This document shows, in pieces, positions 1 through 13,454 of a DNA stretch of 64,000 bases; the first letter of the stretch is position 1; every line of letters starts with the position of its first letter. This DNA is from Ustulina deusta (taxonomy: Eukaryota > Ascomycota > Sordariomycetes > Xylariales > Xylariaceae). Where the stretch lies: assembly GCA_023159155.1 (NCBI GenBank), contig JAJNNX010000002.1:1-64000 (forward strand), written 5' to 3'. The notes below the pieces were generated by a model, which was given only the letters and a program-made list of their open reading frames with translations, was not told where the DNA came from and did no database searches. The position numbers and the translations under genes were made by a program.

Positions 1-324
1 TTTCTTTAATATACATTTTTTTATATAGCTTTAATAATTAATTTGTTATATTTTTAATAATACTATATTTAAAAAAAACAATTATAAAATTAAGTTAAAT
101 ATATATTATATAATTAATTATTTTTTAGATTTAGTAAGTTTTCGAATATATAAAAATATAAAAGTTCTTATATTAAGTTTGGTTTTGTAATTCAGTAAAC
201 TATAAAAAAATATATTTAAAACAAAAAATAAATCTAATTTATTTTATATAAATAAGATATTAATTAAAATATTAAATATATAAAAAAGTTAAAAAAATAC
301 AAAACAACCTTATAGAATATATTA

Positions 325-801
325 TATATATATATATAACACATCCTATAAGCTCGTTTCGCACACAAGCTTGTTTCGCACTTTTTTGGCAGTCCTTTTA
401 CTCTAATTTTCTAGTAAAGCTACTTACTCCACTTTTATATAGCTTTTTTAATATAGGTCGTACGGACTAATAATTTGGACCTTTAGAATCCTAACTAAAT
501 AAGGAATCTAAATATATTTTCTATAATTTTATCGCTATTTTATTTATAGTATTATAAAAAAGTACGCTAAAATAATCCCTTTAATTTCTATAACTTAACT
601 AACTTTAAAAATAAAATAGCTATAAAATTATAAAATATATATTTTGATTCTATATTGAGTTAAGATTCTAAAAATCCAAATCATAAGTTTATACGACCTA
701 TATTAATAAAGTTATATAAATAGGTTAAGTATAAAAAATACTGCTAAAAAAGTGCGAAACGAGCTTATATATAAAACAAGCTTATAAGATATATTATATA
801 T
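325..801. mobile_element. Long-palindrome (foldback/MITE-like) element, copy 1
   Basis: The first and last ~200 bases are imperfect inverted copies of each other. The left end carries AAGCTCGTTTCGCAC followed by a second AAGCTTGTTTCGCAC, then TTTTTTGGCAG. The right end reads, in reverse complement, an AAGCTTGTTT unit, then AAGCTCGTTTCGCAC, then TTTTTTAGCAG. Inner arms also pair, for example TATAGGTCGTACGGACT on the left against TATAGGTCGTATAAACT from the right, and most mismatches are transitions. There is no coding capacity. It shares its centre (TACGCTAAAATAATCC) with the copy at 12,067-12,465. Exact ends are uncertain by about 10 bases because the flanks are AT repeats. Confidence 0.75.
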
Positions 802-1766
802 TTATATACTAAATATTTTTTAATTTTTTAGTAATAATAGTTATATATTAAGGAGTATTAGCTAAAATAGTAATTTTTATATTATATTATTATTAATAAA
901 CAATTACATAATTATTTTTTTATTATATATATATTTGTTTAATATATTATTAATATTTTTAGTTTTTTATATATAAATTAATAAAATTTAAGTTGTTGTT
1001 ATATTATTAGTTAATATATAAATTTAAATGCTTATAAATATATTTTTTATATATGTGATTATGTTTATTTTTTGCTAAAAAGGTTATTTTTGTGCGGTTT
1101 TTATTTATTTATGCAGTACTACTATAGCTATATATATAAAGAATATTTATATAAAACGTAGTAGTTTTTTGTTTTATAGTTATTGCTAGATTATTAAGTT
1201 TTAAAGTAATATTTATATAGCGTATGTTTAGTGTTTATATAGCGTATAGTATAATTATTATATTTAAAAAAAATAAAAGAATTAGTTATATAATAAAGAA
1301 AATAAGGAAAAAAATAAAAAGGAGTAGTGTTTGTATTATATTTATGTTTTTTTTTTACAATCAATTTATTATATATTACTTTTATACTTTTAATTTCTTT
1401 TTAATATTTAGTTTAGTTTTTTTTATAAATATATTAGCTAGATTATTTTTATTATTAATCTATTATATTTTAGAGATTTGTTTTTATATAACTTTTCAAA
1501 TAATATAATATTAATTATTAACCGTTTTTTTATATTATATTAAGTTTTATAAAATAGTTTTATAATAATTTTAAGTTTAAATATAATATAGCTAGTATTA
1601 AAAGTAGACTTAATATTGTTAGATTTAGTTTATAGCTAGTAGCTATAAAAAGAGCTAATTAAGCATAGATAGTAAGATTACTTAGTTATATAAACGTTAT
1701 AGCTTAATAACGTAGCTTAGTGAGTATAGTTAAGCTATACTTATTAGCGAGCTTATAAATAAATAC

Positions 1767-1930
1767 TATTATAGCAATTCAGTCACTTGTTAAAAATAAC
1801 AATTATTATATAAAATATAAATAAATAATCTTTTTCTTTTTAAATATAAAATCAAAAAATATCTATTTATTTATAAACATAATAAACATATTTATAGCTA
1901 TAGTTAATATATCTATAGTTATACTTATTA
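1767..1930 (-). repeat. LTR of element 1 (3' LTR in element orientation)
   Basis: This 164-bp copy aligns end to end with 11072-11236, sharing TATAGCAATTCAGT near the start and ATAATAAACATATTTATAG in the middle, with one single-base length difference. Its outer (left) end keeps CAGTCACTTGTT where the other copy has CAGTTACTTATT, so the outer edge was less mutated. The ends TA...TA are explained by TG...CA ends after transition mutation. Confidence 0.82.
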
Positions 1931-3402
1931 AGTATCCTTTTTTTTAAATAAAGCTATTTATCCTAGGTTATAAATACTTTTTATAATTTAATATTTTTAA
2001 CTCCTTTTGTTATGCAACGCGTAATATTTGTTTTTTTTAATTTTTTTAGTTTCTATACTCTTTTATTATTTTTATAATTTTGTCTAACTTAACAAAGCTT
2101 TGATTTATTTTATTAAAAATATTTTTATAGTTATTAAACATTTTTATTATTTGCTTAAAAGCGTTTTTAGCGTTTTTTTATACGTTTTAGTAGTACGTAT
2201 AGCCTTTTATAGTTAAAATCCAATAATATTAACTTTTTTAGTTATTTTATTATTATTAAAGTTAAACTTATCGATTTAAATAGCTAGCTTAGCAATAGTT
2301 TTATTTTATTATTTAAATTTAACTTTATAACTATTAAATTAAACTTTTAAGTTATTAAGCTTGTTTTATATAATATTTAAATTAACTTTTTTATAATATT
2401 TTTTTTTAAAATTATTAATACGCTTTTTTAAATAAATATAAAGTTAAATAATAAATTTATTAAAATTATTTATAGCTTTTCTATAATTAAATTTAACTTA
2501 TATTAAATCTATCCGGTTAAGCTTTGCTAATTATTTTATAATTATTAGATTAAAGCTATTATTTAAAAATATAAATTTAAAAGCTAAAATGCTAGCTTTA
2601 TTAAAAAATATAAATTTTTATATTTCTTTTTAATTTTTAGTTTTTATAATATTTATATATTTAATTTTAAAGCTTTATATAAAACTATTAGCTATAAAAA
2701 ATCTTTTATTATTTTTATTAAATAATTTAGTAAGCTTTTTAATAATTAAGTTATAAAAAAAGTTAGACTTGTTTATTTTATTATTAAAGCAAACAATAGT
2801 TTTATTAAAATTATTTGTTTTATTATATAGTTTTTTAAATATTACTAAGCTACTATTAGATCTATTATAAATGTTTTATTAATTATTATTTTTAGTTTTT
2901 TTTTTGTTACAAATATTACTTTTTAAATTATTATTATTATATAATGTTTATTTTTTATAGTTATATAGTACTATATAAAACTTGATTTTATTAAAGTTAA
3001 ATAAATAGTTAGAAATATTATTATTATTATTATTATTGCTATTTTTAAACAATTTAATAATAATAATTAGTTATTTTTTATTTTTAATATTTAATCTATT
3101 ATTTTTAATATTTCTATTGTTTTTTTTATTTTAATAGATTTTTTTTAATATAGCATCTTTTTTTTAAGTATTATTTTTAATAGAAATAGTATTACGTTTA
3201 GTAGCTTTTTTAGCTGTAGTAATTTTTTTTTTTTTATAGCCTAATTTAAAAACTTTAAATTCTTTTTTTAGTTGCTTATACTAAGTTAATAGGTTTAGTA
3301 GTTTTTTTTAGTATTTTTATTATTTTTGTTATTATTTTAACTAAAACTTATAACTATATATTTATTTTTAATATTATTATATATTATAATAAATATAACT
3401 TA

Positions 3403-3503
<101 letters not shown>

Positions 3504-6500
3504 AGTTTATATTAGTATTTTAAATAGTAAGAATATTAGGTTTTTAGTTAGCAAAAATATTATATTTATTAATAGCTATAATATTTATATTGTTTTGCTA
3601 AGTATAATATTTTTTTTATTATAGCTATTAAATAAAAAAGTAGTATTATTGTTATACTAAAGCTAATTTTGGGCTAGCAGCTAATTTATTAAGTTTAATA
3701 TAGTTGCTATAATAATTAGTACTTTTGTAGATCTAATACTAAATATAATAAAATAGATGTTTTTAAATTTTATAAAAAAAAAAAGTAGTAAAAAAAATAA
3801 AAGAAGTAAAGCCTATTTATATAAATAAATTAGTATATAACTTTATACTTTGTTCTTTTTATTGTAGCTATATTAGTTTATAACAGATATATTTCATAAT
3901 AAATATATTTTATTGTTTAAAAAAACGCCCCTAAATATATAAAAAAAGTATTACTATTTATTTTATAATAGGTAGCTATAATAGTACATTCTTTTTTTTT
4001 AGCTATTTATATATTATTTTTGTAGTAGTTTTTTCATTATTATTATAATAGTTAAGCTTAGTAGTATATGTTTTATTTATAGTTATATATTTATTATTTT
4101 TAATATAGTTTTTTAAAAAATAAAATAGTTATAATAAATATAATATATTTTTTATTAGTATATATAATTAGTTTATAATTTCTAAAAAATAAAAACTTTT
4201 TAAAATAAGTATAATATATTTATTGCTTTATATATATTTTTTTTGTTTTGTTTTTTAGCTTAGTTATTTTAATAAGTTGTTTTTTTTTATATAAGCAATG
4301 TTATATTTTTTATATTTTTTTACTTAATTAATAATATTATTAGCTTTATATTTATTAATTAAATTAAATATTAATAGTTTTAGTTTTTTTTTATTAAAGT
4401 TTTAGTTATATTTATTATTTTATTTTTTTATTTAATAGTATATTTAACTAAAAGTTTGCTGTTTAAAAATTAGATTTTTTTTTAAGTAATTTTTTTAACT
4501 TTTTAATAATTTTTAGTTTTTTTAATAATAACTAAGCCTAATAAAAAGACTTTTTTATTAAAAAGATCTTTTTTTTGTTTAAGTTTGTAAAGTTATATAA
4601 CTAAAACTATAAAATAAATATACTAACTATTAAAAAAATCAAGTTTATATACTAGTAGCTCTATTTTTTAATAATTTTAAAAAGTTCTGCTTTTATTAGT
4701 AACTATTTTTGTTTAGGTTTACTAAATAAATAATAACTTTTATATAGTTTAAAATAAACCGTATTATTTTTATTAAAGATTATTAAAGTATATTTATTAT
4801 TATATTTTTTTTTAGTAATTATATTAGTTATATTAATTAAATGTTTAGTTTTTTAAGCATATTTTATTTTTAATACTTTTATTGTTTTATTATTAGCTTT
4901 AGTACTTTTTTTTTAGTTTAAAATATTTATAATAAATTATAGCTAAAATCCTAGTACTAGTTAGTTTAATAATCTTTTAATTATTATTAATAATATATTA
5001 TTTAAGTAGTATTATAATATTAGTAGTAATTTAGTTTAAGAAATATTTAAATTAATAGCTATATAAAACTTAACTATTATTTTAATAATTTAGGTTTTTT
5101 TTTTTTAAAGCTTATTTATTTAAAAATAATAAGCTATTAAAAAAAAAGTTTAATATCTAATATATTATAGATTTTTTTTTAAACTTTGCTAATAAATTTT
5201 AGGTTTTTATTATTAATAATAACTACTAGTAATCCTTAATTATATAGATATAATATTTATAATAATATTTTTGTTTAATCTTTTATTATATATTTTTTAT
5301 ATTTTAGTATTAAAAGCGATTTTTTGTTAGTTTTATATAATATAGTTACTAGTATATTAAAATAGTTATATTTTTTTATGTTTTAAAAAGAATTTCTAAA
5401 TTTTATTAGTAGCATATTTATAATAAAATCTATAGTAATAATATAATAAAAAATAGCTAATATTTTAATTAGTATTAATTTTTTTAATAGTAGTTGCTTA
5501 TTAATTTAGTTTTTTTTATATATTATATAGTAAGTTATAAACTAGTATATATTTTAATATTTATTAAAAAATATATATAATTTATAGGTTATATAATATA
5601 TATTTTATACTAAAATAGTAATGTTTATTATATATAAGTTTAAAAATATTTTTAATATAGTTTTTTAAAATATATAAAAATTGTTTTTTATTATAGCTAA
5701 TATAAAAAAGAAAATTATTATTAAATAAAAAAAAAGCTACTATACTTTTTTAATATCTGGTTAGTTTAATAATAGGGCTATTTAGTTTTTTATTTTTTTT
5801 TATTTATTTTTTTTTTTGTTTTTTTTGAAATAAAATATTTTTTATTTAGCTATATTTAGTATTGCTATTATACTTTTAGGTCATTTTTTTTTAAACTTAT
5901 TATTAATTACTAAAGTTAATATAAAAAGGTTTATTATAATTTTATTTTTTTTAACAAAATATATTTAATAAATATTATTTTGTTAAATATTATTTAGTAT
6001 ACTTAATTTATTTTTTTTTGTTTTTTTTTTGTTTTTTTAGCTTTTGTAATAATTTAAAAAGTATATTTAGTACTATGTTTAGCGTTTTTAGTCTATCGTA
6101 AATTTTAAGCTAAAATTAAAAAAAATAATTAGTTATATTAGTAAATCTTAAGTTAGCTTTATTTAAATTTATAATATATAGTAAAATATATATTATTATT
6201 TTTTTAGTTAGTGTATAGTTTATTAGTATATTTATTAGTTATATATTTAATTAGATTATTTTTTGTAGTTTTTTATATATTTAAATCATTACTGCTACTT
6301 TTTTTTTTTTTAATTTATATTTTTTTTTAATATTGCTAATAAACTTAAATAAAAATATAATTAGCTTAATTTTTATTACTAAAATATTTTAGCTTAGTAT
6401 TAATATGCTATTTTATTTGTTTTTTAATTAAAAAACTATTAACTTATAAGTTTTTTTATAAATATTTATTTTAAAAAAAAAAAGTTTATCTAGTTTATAG

Positions 6501-6899
6501 TAATAAATAATATATTATATATATAAATATTTCTGTAATACTTTTTAATTTTTTGTTTTTTTTTTATTAGTTCGAAAGTAACTTCAGAAATAAAGCTTTG
6601 TTTTACTAGTTTAAACTTTTTAATAAATAAGTTTTTTTTTTTTTTATTTAAGCTAACAAATTGGTTTTTTTTGTTATAATACTTTAATTTTATAATTAAA
6701 CTAAGCTATTTTATAGCATAACTAACCAGCTATTCTAATATATATTTTTAGTTTTTTAAATGTTTTAATTTTATTATCTGTTTTAATAATACTTTTGCTA
6801 TTAATATTATATTTTAATAATTATACTAATAAAAAAATAATAAAAGATTTTAAAGTACTAATATAAATGTTTGTTTTATTAAAAATATTTATTACTATT

Positions 6900-6961
6900 T
6901 TTATATATTTTATATAAGTATTAAAATTATTACTAAAAATAATTATATTATTAATATAAAC
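6900..6961 (-). pseudogene. Reverse transcriptase active-site remnant (element 1)
   Basis: Read on the minus strand, bases 6961 to 6935 encode VYINNIIIF and the next codons SNNFNTYIKYI. The family motif is VY-x-DD followed a few residues later by H-x-x-H. Both catalytic Asp codons (GAT) have become AAT, one G-to-A step each. This places the polymerase on the minus strand and identifies the class as Ty3/Gypsy. No open frame of useful length surrounds it. Confidence 0.7.
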
Positions 6962-9900
6962 TTATATAAAAATATAAACTTATATAAAAATATAATATAT
7001 AAAAAACAAATAGTTTATAAACTTTTATATAAATATTAATAAGTTTTTAATTTTTATTAATACTATGTTTAATTTTTTAAAGCTTTAGGAGCTAATAATA
7101 ATTATTTTGTTATAATATTTAAAATATATTAATAGTTAAAAAAAAAGCTTAATATATTAAATAATATAAACTAAAGTTTATTAACTATATTTTTAATTAT
7201 ATTGTTTTAATTAAATAATAAGTATATATTTAGTACTATAATTTTGTTTAATAGTTATAGATTTACTATTAATTAACTTTTTTTAGTACTATTAATTATT
7301 TTCTAAATAATAAAAATAAAATAGGTAACTAAAGTAAGTTTATTTATAAATATAAGTTTTTTTTAAATATATATTTTATTATATTTAATATTAAAAAATT
7401 TATAATTTTTAATATTTAATAAATATACTTTAATAGTTTTAAGCTAATTATGTTATTTATTTATTAGGTTTATTTATATTTTTTAATTATTTAATATAAA
7501 TATAATGTTTTTATTATAAAAGATTTTATATTTATTAAGTAATTTATAGATTTTTTTTGTTTATAATATATTATTTATTATTATAGCTACTTTAGCTATT
7601 AATTTAATTATAAATATATTTATTAATTTTATTATTTTATAAAATAATATATTTGTTTTTATAACTAGTATAGTTAAGTTGTTTATTTGTTTTTTTATAA
7701 AAAATATATATACTTTTTAAGCTTTTTTTTTATTTAAGTATATTACTATTTTAGTTTAGTTTTTTTAGCTTGTATTATTTTTTTAGTAGTTTATAATATT
7801 TGCTTAATTAATAACTTAAATAATTTTATTTTTTTAATACTTAAAAATAGTTTTTAGTTTTTTATTTTTTTATATTATAATTGGCTAAATATATAAGTTA
7901 TAAATTATAACCTTTTTTAATAAATATTTATTTAGTATTATATTATAAGTTATATTTTATTTTTTTTTAAAATAGTATAGCTTTATTATTTTATTTTTTT
8001 TATTAATAAGTACTAGTAAATTAATAAACTTTATATTTATAAATATTATTATTATAGCAAATATAACTATTATATATATTACTAATATTTTTTAGATTAG
8101 TATTATTAAAAATAGTTTAGTTTTTGTTTTATTTTATATTTTAAGTTCTAGTATTAATTTAAAAACATATGTTTTTTTTATAAAATTAATTTTAATTTTA
8201 TGTTTTAATATAAATTTTATTTTAATTAATATTTTTAGTTTTAAATTATTAATTATATTTGCTATTACTATAAAATATTTAAATATTATATTTTTTTTAA
8301 TATATTTTTTAATATATATATTAAAATCTATAGTTTAAATAATTATTAATTATACTTTTATTTTATTAATAAGTATAGAGTTAATATGTTAGAATTTTAG
8401 GTTTTTTATAAAATTTTTAATAAAACTTTTGTTTATTAGTACGCTAGAATATTTTATATTTAAGCAAACTTTAACTTTAGGGTTTTTAATATTATTTTAA
8501 ACAAAAATTTAAAAATATATAATCTTTTTTTTAAATTTTTTTTTAAATAATAGTTTTAGGTTTGCTTTAATAACTTATTTTAGTTAAATATTAATTTTTT
8601 ATTTAATTAGTTTTAGTATAATTAATATTATTAGTATAAAATCTATTTATTTAATATTTTTTTTTTTTAGTTTAACTTATTTTATATAAGTATTTTTAAT
8701 ATAGTTTTTATTATTTTTATTAAATAAAATATAATTTTATACTTTATATAAATTTTTAATATTATATTTAAATCTATTAATATATATTTTTTTTTTAATA
8801 TAGTGTTTTAGTTATATATTTAGTAATTATTTATTTTATTATATTTAATAGTTATATATATTTTATTAGTTATTTCTGCTTTTTTTTTACTAAAACAAAT
8901 ATATTTTTTTATAGTTAAGTTTTTAGTTTTATTATTATTACTAAAATTTATATCTTAAATAACTTTTTTGCTATAATAACTTTATAATTTATTTATGTTT
9001 AGTTTTTACTACTTAAAATATTAGTAATATATTTATTGTTTTTATTAGTTTTTTTTATTTTAGTTATTAAACCTAATGTTATACTAGTTATTTTATTAAT
9101 ATGTTTTAAAATAATTATTATTTTATTTTTAGTTATTTTGGTTGCTTTATTTTTTATAACTTAGCAATAATAATTTAATTTATTATAGTTAACTTTATTT
9201 ATAATAAAATATTTTAAAATTTTAACGTTTTTAACTAAAGTTTTGTTGTAGTAAAATATTATTATTTTTATAGTTTAGCTAGTTTTGCTAAAACTAATTA
9301 ATATTAATTACTTTTTTTTTTTTTTTTTTTTTACTTTAAGTATAATATTTAGTTTTAAATATAATTACTATTATTTTTTTAGTTAATACTAATTATTTTT
9401 TTTTTAGCTTTTTTAAATATTTATTAATAACTTATTTTATTACTAGTTTTAGTATAAACTTTTATAGTTTAAATAGTAATAGGTTCTATAATTATATTAA
9501 TAGTTATAAATTTTTAGTATTTTTTTAAGCTTTATTATATTTAAAAGCTTTTATAATATAAGTTTTAATAAATTTTTTTTATATAATTTTTTATATTATA
9601 TATTTATAAATAAAAAGCTAAATATTTACTATGTTTAGTTAAATATCTTATTTTTTAATTAGAACTTTTATAAATACTAATAAAGTTGCTTTATATTTTG
9701 TTATATTTCTTTTTAATAATTATTAAAACTACTATTATAATATATTTTTTTATAGCTATTATAATAAATTTATTTTTTATATTGCTTTATTTTTCAAACA
9801 TTAAACCTAAAAATAAATATTTATATAATTAATATTTTTATTTTTATAAAAGATTATATAACTTTTATTAAATTTTTTTAATATATTAGGCCAAAAATAT

Positions 9901-11071
9901 TTAATTTTTAATAGTTTTATTATTAAAAAGCTTATATAAATTATCATAAATAACTATTTTGATATAATAAAATTTTCTTTTTAAATTATATTTAAGCATT
10001 ATTAAATAGTAATAATAAACTAAGTTATATTATAAAATGTTTTAGCTACTTATAAATTAATATTAATTATATTTATTAAGTTTTAACTTATAATAGCAAT
10101 TTTTTATTATTATTAAGTAAATCCGGACTTTTTTATTAATATAATTATTAGTTTTTTTAAATAGGCTAGCTTTTTTTTAGCTTCTGATTATTAATAAATA
10201 TAACTTTTTAAAGTTTAAAGTTTCTATTCATACAAATAATTGTTTGGTTTTTTATTAACTATAGCTTTATAAAAAGTTTTTTTAATTTTAGTATAAATAT
10301 TATTAAAAGTATTGTTTAACTATTACTTTTTAAGTGCTAGCTTTTTTATAAAATTTAGTTTTTTGTTTTTATTAAAAAAACAATTAAAAATATTAAAAAA
10401 TTTTTAGTTCTAGTCTAGTTAAATAACTTTAGCAAAAATATATTTATATATATTACTTTTATATTTAATATTTTAGTAATTAAAGTTATTAAAAAAAAAA
10501 TTATAGATTTGTTTAATTTAAATTAAAACAAGCAATATTATATATATTAATTTTATTTTAATATTTAACTTATTTTTTTTTTTAATTTTTATAACTATAT
10601 TATTGTATTATAATTTATTTAAAGTATTATTTTTTATATTAGTTCTAACATTTAATTATAAAATTAATATATTTTGTTTTTTTTATAGTATAACAAATAG
10701 TAGTTATTGTTTTTAAAGCAAAGCTAAAATATTTTATGTTTTTTTTTTGTTTTATATTGCTATATAATTACTAAGGCTTAAACTAGTAAAAAATTAAAAA
10801 TTAAAGCATAACTTTTTAGTTGCTAAGCTTAGCTATAATAATTATTTAAATTTAGGTTAATAACTAAAATATAACAACTTGTTAATTTTGTTTATATTAA
10901 GCTAAGTATAAAAGTATTATAGCTAAATCTAACTTTAATATTGCTGTTTAAACTTTTTTAAAATATAACTTTATTAAAATCTTATTAGTAATAAATAGTT
11001 TAATAAGCTTAGATATATATATTTCCTGTAATATAAAAATCAAAAGTTTAGGTTAGCAAATAAACACTACT

Positions 11072-11236
11072 TATTATAGCAATTCAGTTACTTATTAAAA
11101 ATAATAATTATTATATAAAATATAAATAAATAATCTTTTTTTTTTTAAATATAAAATCAAAAGAACATCTACCTACTTATAGACATAATAAACATATTTA
11201 TAGCTATGGCTAACATATCCATGGTTATGCCTATCA
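11072..11236 (-). repeat. LTR of element 1 (5' LTR in element orientation)
   Basis: This 165-bp copy pairs with 1767-1930. Its right, outer end keeps GCTATGGCTAACATATCC and GGTTATGCCTATCA, where the other copy has lost C and G, so again the outer edge is better preserved. It ends in CA directly before the AATAT target duplication. Confidence 0.82.
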
Positions 11237-12066
11237 AATATTTTATAAAGGCAAAAAATAAGGTTTATAAGCAATTTAAATATATATATATAGTATGTTT
11301 GATACTATTAAATCTAATAATTAAAAGTTTTATTAATTTTTATATTTTATTATAAGTAATTTTGAGCTAAAAAAATATAAAAATTGCTATTATATCAAAA
11401 TAAAATATTATTATTTTTAATTTTTTAAATAACTTCTTATTATAAAAAAAAAACTTTACTGCTAGCACTTATAGCTATAACTTCTAGGAATATATAGTCC
11501 TAAAAAAAACCAAGCCTTATAGCTTATTTAACTAAAAACACTATTAATAGCCCAATCATTCTTTTTTATAAATGTTAATCTTTTTATTATAACATATATA
11601 AAACTAATAACCGCTAAGAAAACATTATACTAAAATACTAAATAATAATATAAAGCTGCTATTAAGTATTATACTACTTATTAAACTAAACTTATTAAGT
11701 TTATTAAATAAATAAATAAAATAGTTTATTTAAACTACTGCTTAATATAATAACTTAAAAAAACTTAAAAATATAGCTTGAAATATTTTATAGTTTAAAT
11801 ATAAAACTAATTATAAAATGTTTATAAGCTTTATAACTAAAAAACTTATTAAAATTTAACTAAATAAACAAATAAATAATTTTATAAAGTTTTTAAAGCT
11901 TACTTAAAAAAATCTATAGTATTTAAATTATTTAAATTGATTATTAACTTAAAAAACCTTTATAAAATACTTATCTAGCTTAAGCTATATTTTTTTAAAA
12001 TATTTATTATAGTACTATTATAAATAATATATTATAATACTAGATTATTATAACTAAACTAATATA

Positions 12067-12465
12067 TCACACAAGCTCGCTTCTTATATAAGCTCGTTTA
12101 GCACTTTTTTTATATACTTTTTTATATAAATTTACTAATAAAATACTTAGGCTATTTTAACTAACTTATTTAATTTAAAAGCTATAATAAACTAAATTAT
12201 ATAGTTATTTTATTTATAACGTTATAATAAACTACGCTAAAATAATCCATATAATTCTTTAAAACTTAAATATTTCTAAACATAAAATAGCTTTAAAATT
12301 AAAGAAATCACTTTTACATTTAATATTTAATTATAAATCTAACTATATAATCTATTTTATTATAGCTTATAAATTAACTAAGTTATAGAAAAATAGAATA
12401 AGTAGCTTTACTACAAATTTATATGTAAATATATAAAAAGAAAAATGCAAAACAAGCTTGTGTGC
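12067..12465. mobile_element. Long-palindrome (foldback/MITE-like) element, copy 2
   Basis: This is related to the element at 325-801: it shares AAGCTCGTTTAGCACTTTTT at the left, the core ATTTTATTTATAACGTTATA followed by CTACGCTAAAATAATCC, and ends in AAACAAGCTTGTGTGC. Its two arms are inverted copies of each other (for instance ATATAAATTTACTAATAAA on the left against ATATAAATTTGTAGTAAAG from the right). The right end lacks one of the two tandem AAGCTYGTTT units present at the left. The element forms the exact right margin of the AT-rich block. Confidence 0.7.
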
Positions 12466-12824
12466 AAAAAGTCGAGATATAAAACAATACAGGCATGAAT
12501 GGACAATAATAAAAAGAACAATCCTGGGTTCGCTTTGCCATAAGCATCGGAACAATGGAAAATATATCGCTACCCGTCAGCGCGGAAGCCTTTATGGCAA
12601 GACAAGATATATGTGTTGATGAAATCTCCGGATGGGTGTGCAGCTATTCTGTGTGGCTAACCAGGGGGGGGTCTCGGGGGCTCTTACCGCTCCGCTCTTT
12701 TAAGCAATGACTGGAATCCCATTCCCTGATGGACACTTTTCGGGCTGCCAGCAGCGTGCACAAGGCGGACCCGGGCAAACGTCTTCTGCACCAGGGAGCC
12801 AGATCTAACTCGGTCTCTACCACG

Positions 12825-13376
12825 CTAATAACATCCACGGTCCCAAGTCGCAAGATGCGCTCAGGGATCCCGCAGCTCGAGTGGTGGTACGGCATATCGG
12901 ATGCAGCGATGATGCTCTTCACCAGGGCTCTCGTACGCCAGCTGTCGCGCGCCGATGTAAACCGTTACCGGAGGGCCGGGTGTCCAACTGCTGAGCGTTG
13001 TGATGAAGGCCTCAAACGTATCCTAGAGCACGCTATTGGCCCGGTCGGAGCCGCTCTCGGGCACCGCGGGGTCCCAGGCGGGCAGCACGACGTTGACTCG
13101 AATGATGCGCACATACTTCTGGCGTCGCGGGACGCCGTTGAGGATGGTTTCCGCCTCGGCGAGCCGCGCCAAGTCAAGGCTTAGGTCGGCAAAGGTCTCG
13201 CGCTCGACGGCATCCTGCCAAATCGTGTTGACGGTGGCGTAGCGGGCGGCACCTCGGATGCGTTCCCATGACCTGAAAACATTTGGATCGATACCTGGCA
13301 AGTACCGCCAGTAGTGGGTAAGATAGTGGACCACGTGCTGAATAATCTCGGGGGGGAACGGGTCCAGCGACGCCAT
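12825..13376 (-). pseudogene. F-box protein, broken by nonsense mutations
   Basis: From ATG at 13376 the minus strand encodes MASLDPFPPEIIQHVVHYL, a typical fungal F-box start (proline-rich entry, then hydrophobic helix), followed by a helix-rich region with WQDAVERETFADLSLDL and RRQKYVRIIRVNVVLPAWD. F-box proteins recruit substrates to SCF ubiquitin ligases. The frame is cut by TAG at 13023-13025 and TGA at 12861-12863, but the protein-like reading continues in the same frame past each stop (DTFEAFITTLSSWTPGPP, then YAVPPLELRDP) to a TAG at 12825. Both stops are one C-to-T step from CAG and CGA, which fits leakage of RIP from the AT block 400 bases away. An upstream in-frame ATG at 13454 is an alternative start. 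The gene probably once continued beyond 12825. Confidence 0.65.
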
Positions 13377-13454
13377 CGTCGAGTCTGATGATGACACGGT
13401 GGGGATGGGATTAGGGAATGGCTTTCGGAGAATTGGTCCGCTGGATCCATACAT

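Noticed and set aside
1224..1508. 94-codon plus-strand frame in the AT block
   Set aside because: Composition is almost only Ile, Phe, Tyr, Lys and Leu, as any AT-rich frame gives; it lies in RIP-mutated DNA without a promoter or domain.
11460..11760. Possible DNA-transposase remnant between element 1 and palindrome copy 2
   Set aside because: A few protein-like words appear on the plus strand but no catalytic motif or terminal repeats can be shown.
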